The notes under the pieces were generated by a model. The model saw only the letters and a list, made by a program, of their open reading frames with translations. It was not told where the DNA came from and searched no databases. Both the position numbers and the translations under genes were made by a program. From Diphasiastrum complanatum (Eukaryota; Streptophyta; Lycopodiopsida; Lycopodiales; Lycopodiaceae), in NCBI GenBank assembly GCA_029204225.1, contig CM055106.1:39895827-39959826 (forward strand): a stretch of 64,000 nt of DNA, written 5' to 3'. Each line of letters opens with the position of its first letter. Position 1 is the first letter of the stretch. This document shows, piece by piece, positions 59,710-64,000 of this stretch.

Positions 59710-62385
59710 TGCATGTGTGCCTGGAGCATATCTCAGGGAGAAAATGCTCCTCAGACTACGCCTTGCCCAAAGAACATAACTGGCAAATCTGCTCCTCCCT
59801 AGGAATACCATGGAACCGTCCAGTCACAATAGCTAGCTGATGCGATGACACATGGAGCTGGCCCAATGTAAATTTGAGGCTGTGTGACAAACCTGAATCC
59901 AAATAATGTGGCAGGACTAGGACCCTTGCTATGTCTAGCTCAATGAAGTGAGTCCGGGCTTAACCCCTAACCTTCGGCTCCAAGTACGATCAAAATCTGC
60001 TTGATATAAAAAGCGTTTGATGTACTGGTGAGTACCCGAGGGAAGCTCGGTAATGGAAATACCAAAGGATTCAATGATGCCTGAGAAAACCATGACAATC
60101 TATAACCTTGATCATGAAGACAATGTGAGGAAGCAAGTGCTATCTGCGTATATCTCCTATCTGTATCTAGAAGTGCCTAGGCTCTCTGAATATACGTAAT
60201 AAGCTGGAAAGCTGCATCTATCTATATAGGTGGAACAACAAACTTGGCAAGGAGGATCTCGTGTGGGACAGCTCAAATCATACGAGCTAGCATGGTTGTC
60301 TGTAAGTGTGATGAAGAAAGACCGGTACACCATGCCTCTACTGCATATGAAGCTGCGGGGGTGACAATGGTATCAAAGAGGCGGCACTTACTCCGAGCAT
60401 CCCGAATGGACTTTTGGAAGCAAAACCGCTCAAGTTGAACAAGGGAGGCATGTTCTTTCCCAAGTCGAGTGGTAGCTGTCTGTCGCATACTGAAGGTAGG
60501 GCCAAAAAAAAGTATTCCGAAATATGTGTATGAAGAAATCACCTCTAGGATCTGTCCATCAAGAGTGAACTCCTGTTGCTACATGAAGGCTCGAGAAGTG
60601 TTGAAGACCATAACCTTGGTCTTCCCAATGTTCCAATGTTCACCCTCAGGCCCCATCTGGTACAGAAGTCATGTATTTTGGCGCTGTTACGGGTTCAGCG
60701 GCTACCATAGCTGTTCCACTGACTCTCTCCGGTTCCTGAACTGTTCAAGAATTTGCTGTAGCACTATCTCCATGGCGTCAACCTTGGCTGCCACCTCCTC
60801 AATCCTCAGTATCTCAATGCTAGAACCTTCCAATGAATCCATATTTACAGTGTTTCAAACCTGTCCACCTGCTTAGAGGTCGAAATTTTCAGCAAACAAG
60901 GGTTTCAGATCCACAATTGTAACTTGATCCAATCCTGCAGTTGCAACCTGATCCTGTTTCTACAGTTGCAACCTGATCCAATTCCGCAGTTGGGAATGAA
61001 CTCACGTCGGAAAGCGCCTGAGGAAGAACTAAAGAGAAGGTCAATAAGATGTTTCCTTTCAGAGTCATCATAAGTGCGCTTTTTACGGCGGAGAACACGG
61101 TGGTAAGAGCGTCGGGAAGATCGAATGCGGAGCATGAATATGTGAATAGGTGACCAAATGATGAAGAGAATGGCACTCGACATCATACCAGGGAGGGTGC
61201 AATGATCGAGTTGTGTGTCGGGTTTTGCCGGGATGGGGCTTGGTGGGAAAGGGTAGTGAAGCCGCAACGTGGAGGGAGATGGTGAGAAAAGCGGCTTGGG
61301 TGTCAATTGGACTATCATGCGAAAAGGAGTGTAGAAGCGAAGCCAAGGACTGTTGGTACTTTGGCATGTAGATGGGGTCAAATAATATTATGAATCTGGG
61401 TGCGCAGATAAGCGTAGGCGTAGGTAGTGAGGATGGATGAGTGGGCGGAAGGTGACCGATAGCGAAAGAGAGAAAGGAGTGATCAGAAAGGGTGGTAGGG
61501 GAAACGTGGAAATCAGAGATGATGGGTACGAAGGATGGTGACCCCATGAGATAGTTAATGACACTGTCCTCCATTGTGAGGATGGCATGTGTATATGTCT
61601 GAATGTGGCCAACATGATAAGCCATTATAAATGGCTAACTCATGGGCCTCTATAAAACTGTAGTAAGTGCTCACCATATCGGGTAATAGGTCCCAAATTG
61701 TCCTTTGAAGTCCTGGTAATTCCAACTATATCACTGTCAAGGGTACGAACACGAAGCCGATCAGCGGTGTCAAAGAAACTTGTCTGTGGCGAAGATGTCC
61801 GGGCATTAAAATCCCCAATGAGGAGAATATGCCCCCGCTCTGCAAATATGATAATATCTAGTGAGAGATCCTGGTTTGGAGTCCAATACCCTCAGCAAAA
61901 GATGAAGACTCTGGTGGGAAATAACATGCTGCAATAAAAAGATCTGTCCAAACCAATATCCTGGCCCACAATACAAGTCCATATATAGCGGGCCTACTCG
62001 TTATGTCTGATGAAGTCAAGACTCAAATGGAGAGACTCCTTGTATAAGCATGCAACCCCTCCTGAACCACGGCCACTGGCAGATCTAGTCTCACGTCGGA
62101 ATACCGAGTCCCATCTGTATCTAGGAAAGAAGGAAGTCCTCGCTCTGGACTCTCATGTATCTCCATAAAGAATAATATATCTCGGCCATTAATAAAGTCA
62201 ACCAGGTCCCTTGCAGTAGAAGATGAATGTATGCCAAATCAATCCACACTCCAATTCGAAGGTGGTGTGGATGGGGCCCCAGGTTGCTCCCAACCTCGGG
62301 CACCAGCATTGCCTGCGTGGCAGCCACATCTGCCACACAGGCAGGGGGGAGCCGGGGGGGGGGGTGGCTCTATGAGGTGGCATGG
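59710..62385 (-). mobile_element. LINE, minus strand (endonuclease to zinc finger, RT largely lost)
   Basis: Reading leftward from 62340: endonuclease N-terminal text, [20 protein letters not shown] at about 61800, SVINYLMGSPSFVPIISDFH and LSDHSFLSF at 61480-61590, linker text and RRKKRTYDDSERKHL at about 61080. After a foreign block at 60660-61000, the post-RT region follows ([51 protein letters not shown]). A zinc-finger trace (CQLCSLGKA) lies at 59740-59795. It provides the uninterrupted endonuclease sequence used to reconstruct the chromovirus insertion in intron 2. Confidence 0.88.
60660..61000 (-). other. Foreign block inside the LINE: gag-like start and small tandem repeat
   Basis: On the minus strand a Met (about 60843) opens MDSLEGSSIEILRIEEVAAK then VDAMEIVLQQILEQFRNRRE. 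This is reminiscent of the helical start of a plant retrotransposon gag. Next to it, at 60905-60985, CAGTTGCAACCTGATCC-like units repeat three to four times. The LINE RT that should lie here is missing. The origin is uncertain. Confidence 0.4.
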
Positions 62386-62465
<80 letters not shown>

Positions 62466-62490
62466 AAGAGAAAGAAAGAAAGAAAGAAAG
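62386..62490. repeat. (AG)n / (AAAG)n microsatellite
   Basis: About 75 bp of AG repeat passes into AAAG units and then directly into a minus-strand LINE 3' end (CTTAATTAATGTC, then the hairpin). On the LINE sense strand it is the (CTTT)n(CT)n tail of the element. Confidence 0.95.
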
Positions 62491-63190
62491 CTTAATTAAT
62501 GTCTTTTCCATGCCAAAAGGCATATAAGACTAGTAAATGTACATGTCAAGTATGTGGTAACCATAGGAGCGTATGAAACGTCTCCAAAACAGTAACAAAG
62601 TAGCAATCTAGAGCTAAAGCTATAAACTGAAATAGATGTGATGCTATTAGAAACATGTGGGAGCATGTATACTGCTAACAGTCGTGAGTGAGATATGACG
62701 TTATCATCTAGTCCTGTCCTGCTGGTGCTGATGATATAGAAGGATGTAATACGGCCTGTGGCATGAAGGGCCACTGGTGGTCTCTGACGTCGTCTAAGAG
62801 GATGAAGAGGTCTCCTCGTGATAGGTCGACTAGCTCGTGCTGCAACATGGGTATGTGTGGGACGCTGTCTCTGGTCTCTGTGGGCAAGTAGGTCATCATC
62901 ATCATCGTCACCGTCATCAAAACGTCCTCTCCTCCTGGAGAAGAAAGAAGTGATCTAAGGCTGAGAAACCTGACTCGGCTGGGCTGTCTGATACAAATCC
63001 TGTCGTAGTGTAAACATCTCTCGTATCATGAGTGCCGCGCATCGGGAATCCTCATAAGCTATGAGCGATCGTAAGGTGACAGGTGTGTCTCGGAACAAAC
63101 AGTGGTATCTCTCTCTGATCTCGTAATATACCGGGCACCTAAAGATAAAGTGCTCCTCTGACTCTACCTCCTCTAAAGAGCATAACTGGC
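62491..63190 (-). mobile_element. LINE 3' segment, minus strand, with zinc finger
   Basis: The hairpin ATGCC-TTTT-GGCAT (sense) is at 62510-62523. The coding end at 63190-62955 reads [40 protein letters not shown] and EDSRCAALMIREMFTLR. C-x2-C-x9-H-x4-C is intact here, making this the best copy of the finger in the window. It is truncated at 63190. Confidence 0.88.
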
Positions 63191-63305
63191 AAATCCAAAA
63201 GGCATATAAGATGAATAAGTACATATCAAATGTTTGGAACAAGTGGGAGCGTATGAAAAATGTCTTTGAATCTATAAAAGAAAAATGCATGATAGAGAGA
63301 AAAAT
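63191..63305 (-). mobile_element. Very short LINE 3' UTR fragment
   Basis: AAAAGGCATATAAGATGAAT to GGGAGCGTATG matches the LINE 3' UTR on the minus strand. The distal arm of the hairpin is missing. Confidence 0.65.
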
Positions 63306-64000
63306 CAATGTCTTTTCATGCCAAAAGGCGTATAAGACAAAAAGTACACGTCAAGTTTGTGGTGCAAATAGGAGTGTATAAAACGTCTCCAATATCAGTA
63401 AAGAAAGTATGACTGCTATATCACAATATGAAACTAGAAATGATTATCTGACTATCAAAACAATGTCAATTTAAATGTAGTGGCAATGGTATATAGCTTG
63501 TTGTTGTCAAATCTTGATTCAACTAAAGAAAGATGTAATGGTTACAGCTAGAGGTAGGTCCGATGTATGCTGTGGCCATCGCTGAGGAACTCGTCTGTGA
63601 GTGTCTCTCCTTATGGTGCGACTAGTAACTCTACGAACAACAGGGCTCCGAACAATTTGTCGCCTTTGGTCTCTATGCCGAGAAATATCATCGTCCTCAC
63701 TGTCATCTAGGTCTGGATCGATCCGTGATGTCCTATGAGAGAAGAAGGATGTGATTTGGAGCTGAGTGATCGAATGATTCGGCTGAGCTGGCTGACATAG
63801 ATCTTACCGTAGTAGAAACATCTTTGACCATGAGTGCAACACATCGTGGATCCTCATATGCTATAATGGATCTTAGTGTAACAGGTGCATCTTGGAAAAA
63901 ACATGGATATCTCCCTCTGATCTCATAATATGTTGGGCATCTGAATAAGAAATGTTCCTCAGTCTTCACCTCAGATAGGGAACACATACGACAAATCCTC
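63306..64000 (-). mobile_element. LINE 3' segment, minus strand, running off the window
   Basis: The hairpin is at 63318-63331 (sense ACGCC-TTTT-GGCAT, one mismatch). The coding end at 63987-63733 reads [40 protein letters not shown] and EDPRCVALMVKD. The element continues past 64000. It is the third LINE 3' end in a row in this orientation. Confidence 0.85.

Noticed and set aside
60000-60250. Search for further GlnRS exons in intron 10
   Set aside because: No text resembling the segment after exon 10 was found up to 64000; only LINE sequence is present.
62227-62527. Long Arg-Glu or Ser-Leu repeat proteins
   Set aside because: They are translations of the (AG)n microsatellite.
1-64000. CRISPR arrays, operons, bacterial promoters or terminators
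   Set aside because: The window is plant nuclear DNA; the direct repeats present are microsatellites, LTRs and transposon pieces.

Overview
This window is nuclear DNA of a land plant, AT-rich and dominated by retrotransposons. The evidence is a plant-type glutaminyl-tRNA synthetase gene with canonical GT-AG introns, Ty1/copia and Ty3/gypsy elements of plant type, and a 13.7 kb intron filled with nested insertions. A large-genome seed plant, possibly a gymnosperm, fits best, but the species cannot be fixed from the sequence.

Layout. 1-5.3 kb: no recognisable gene. 5.3-6.6 kb: relic of a Ty3/gypsy element (+). 7.8-9.3 kb: decayed Ty1/copia (+). 9.3-12.55 kb: truncated Ty3/gypsy (-), fairly well preserved, abutting a copia 3' end with its LTR (12.55-13.5 kb, -). 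13.5-16.0 kb: a non-transposon-looking island with six CACGTG boxes in 211 bp and two convergent sets of exon-like coding pieces that I do not recognise. 16.0-17.4 kb: copia integrase/RT fragment (+). 18.24-28.37 kb: an almost complete Tat/Athila-like Ty3/gypsy element (-) with two LTRs, an Asp-type primer binding site, gag, protease, RT, RNase H and integrase, plus a large extra 3' ORF with a coiled coil. 28.37-29.2 kb: copia 5' LTR and primer binding site.

30.2-64 kb: the one clear host gene, glutaminyl-tRNA synthetase (+ strand). It starts at 30526 and has ten exons here, about 305 codons, all in frame and without stops. It covers the N-terminal tRNA-interaction domains and the start of the catalytic fold with its HIGH-type motif; the rest lies beyond the window. 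A TGGGCC element and a telo-box precede it. Intron 2 holds a 5'-truncated copia, a 5'-truncated LINE, and a chromovirus-type Ty3/gypsy element inserted into the LINE endonuclease region. The insertion can be reconstructed from its 5-bp target duplication and the uninterrupted LINE copy at 60-62 kb.

Introns 2, 3, 8 and 10 contain many copies of one LINE family. It has an APE-type endonuclease, an RT that does not look like the common plant L1, a C-terminal CCHC zinc finger, and a conserved 3' end: a short hairpin, usually an AATAAA-like signal, then a microsatellite. One copy has paired substitutions that keep the hairpin stem. I judge this LINE family, the extra ORF of the Tat-like element and the unexplained 13.5-16 kb island to be the parts most worth following up.
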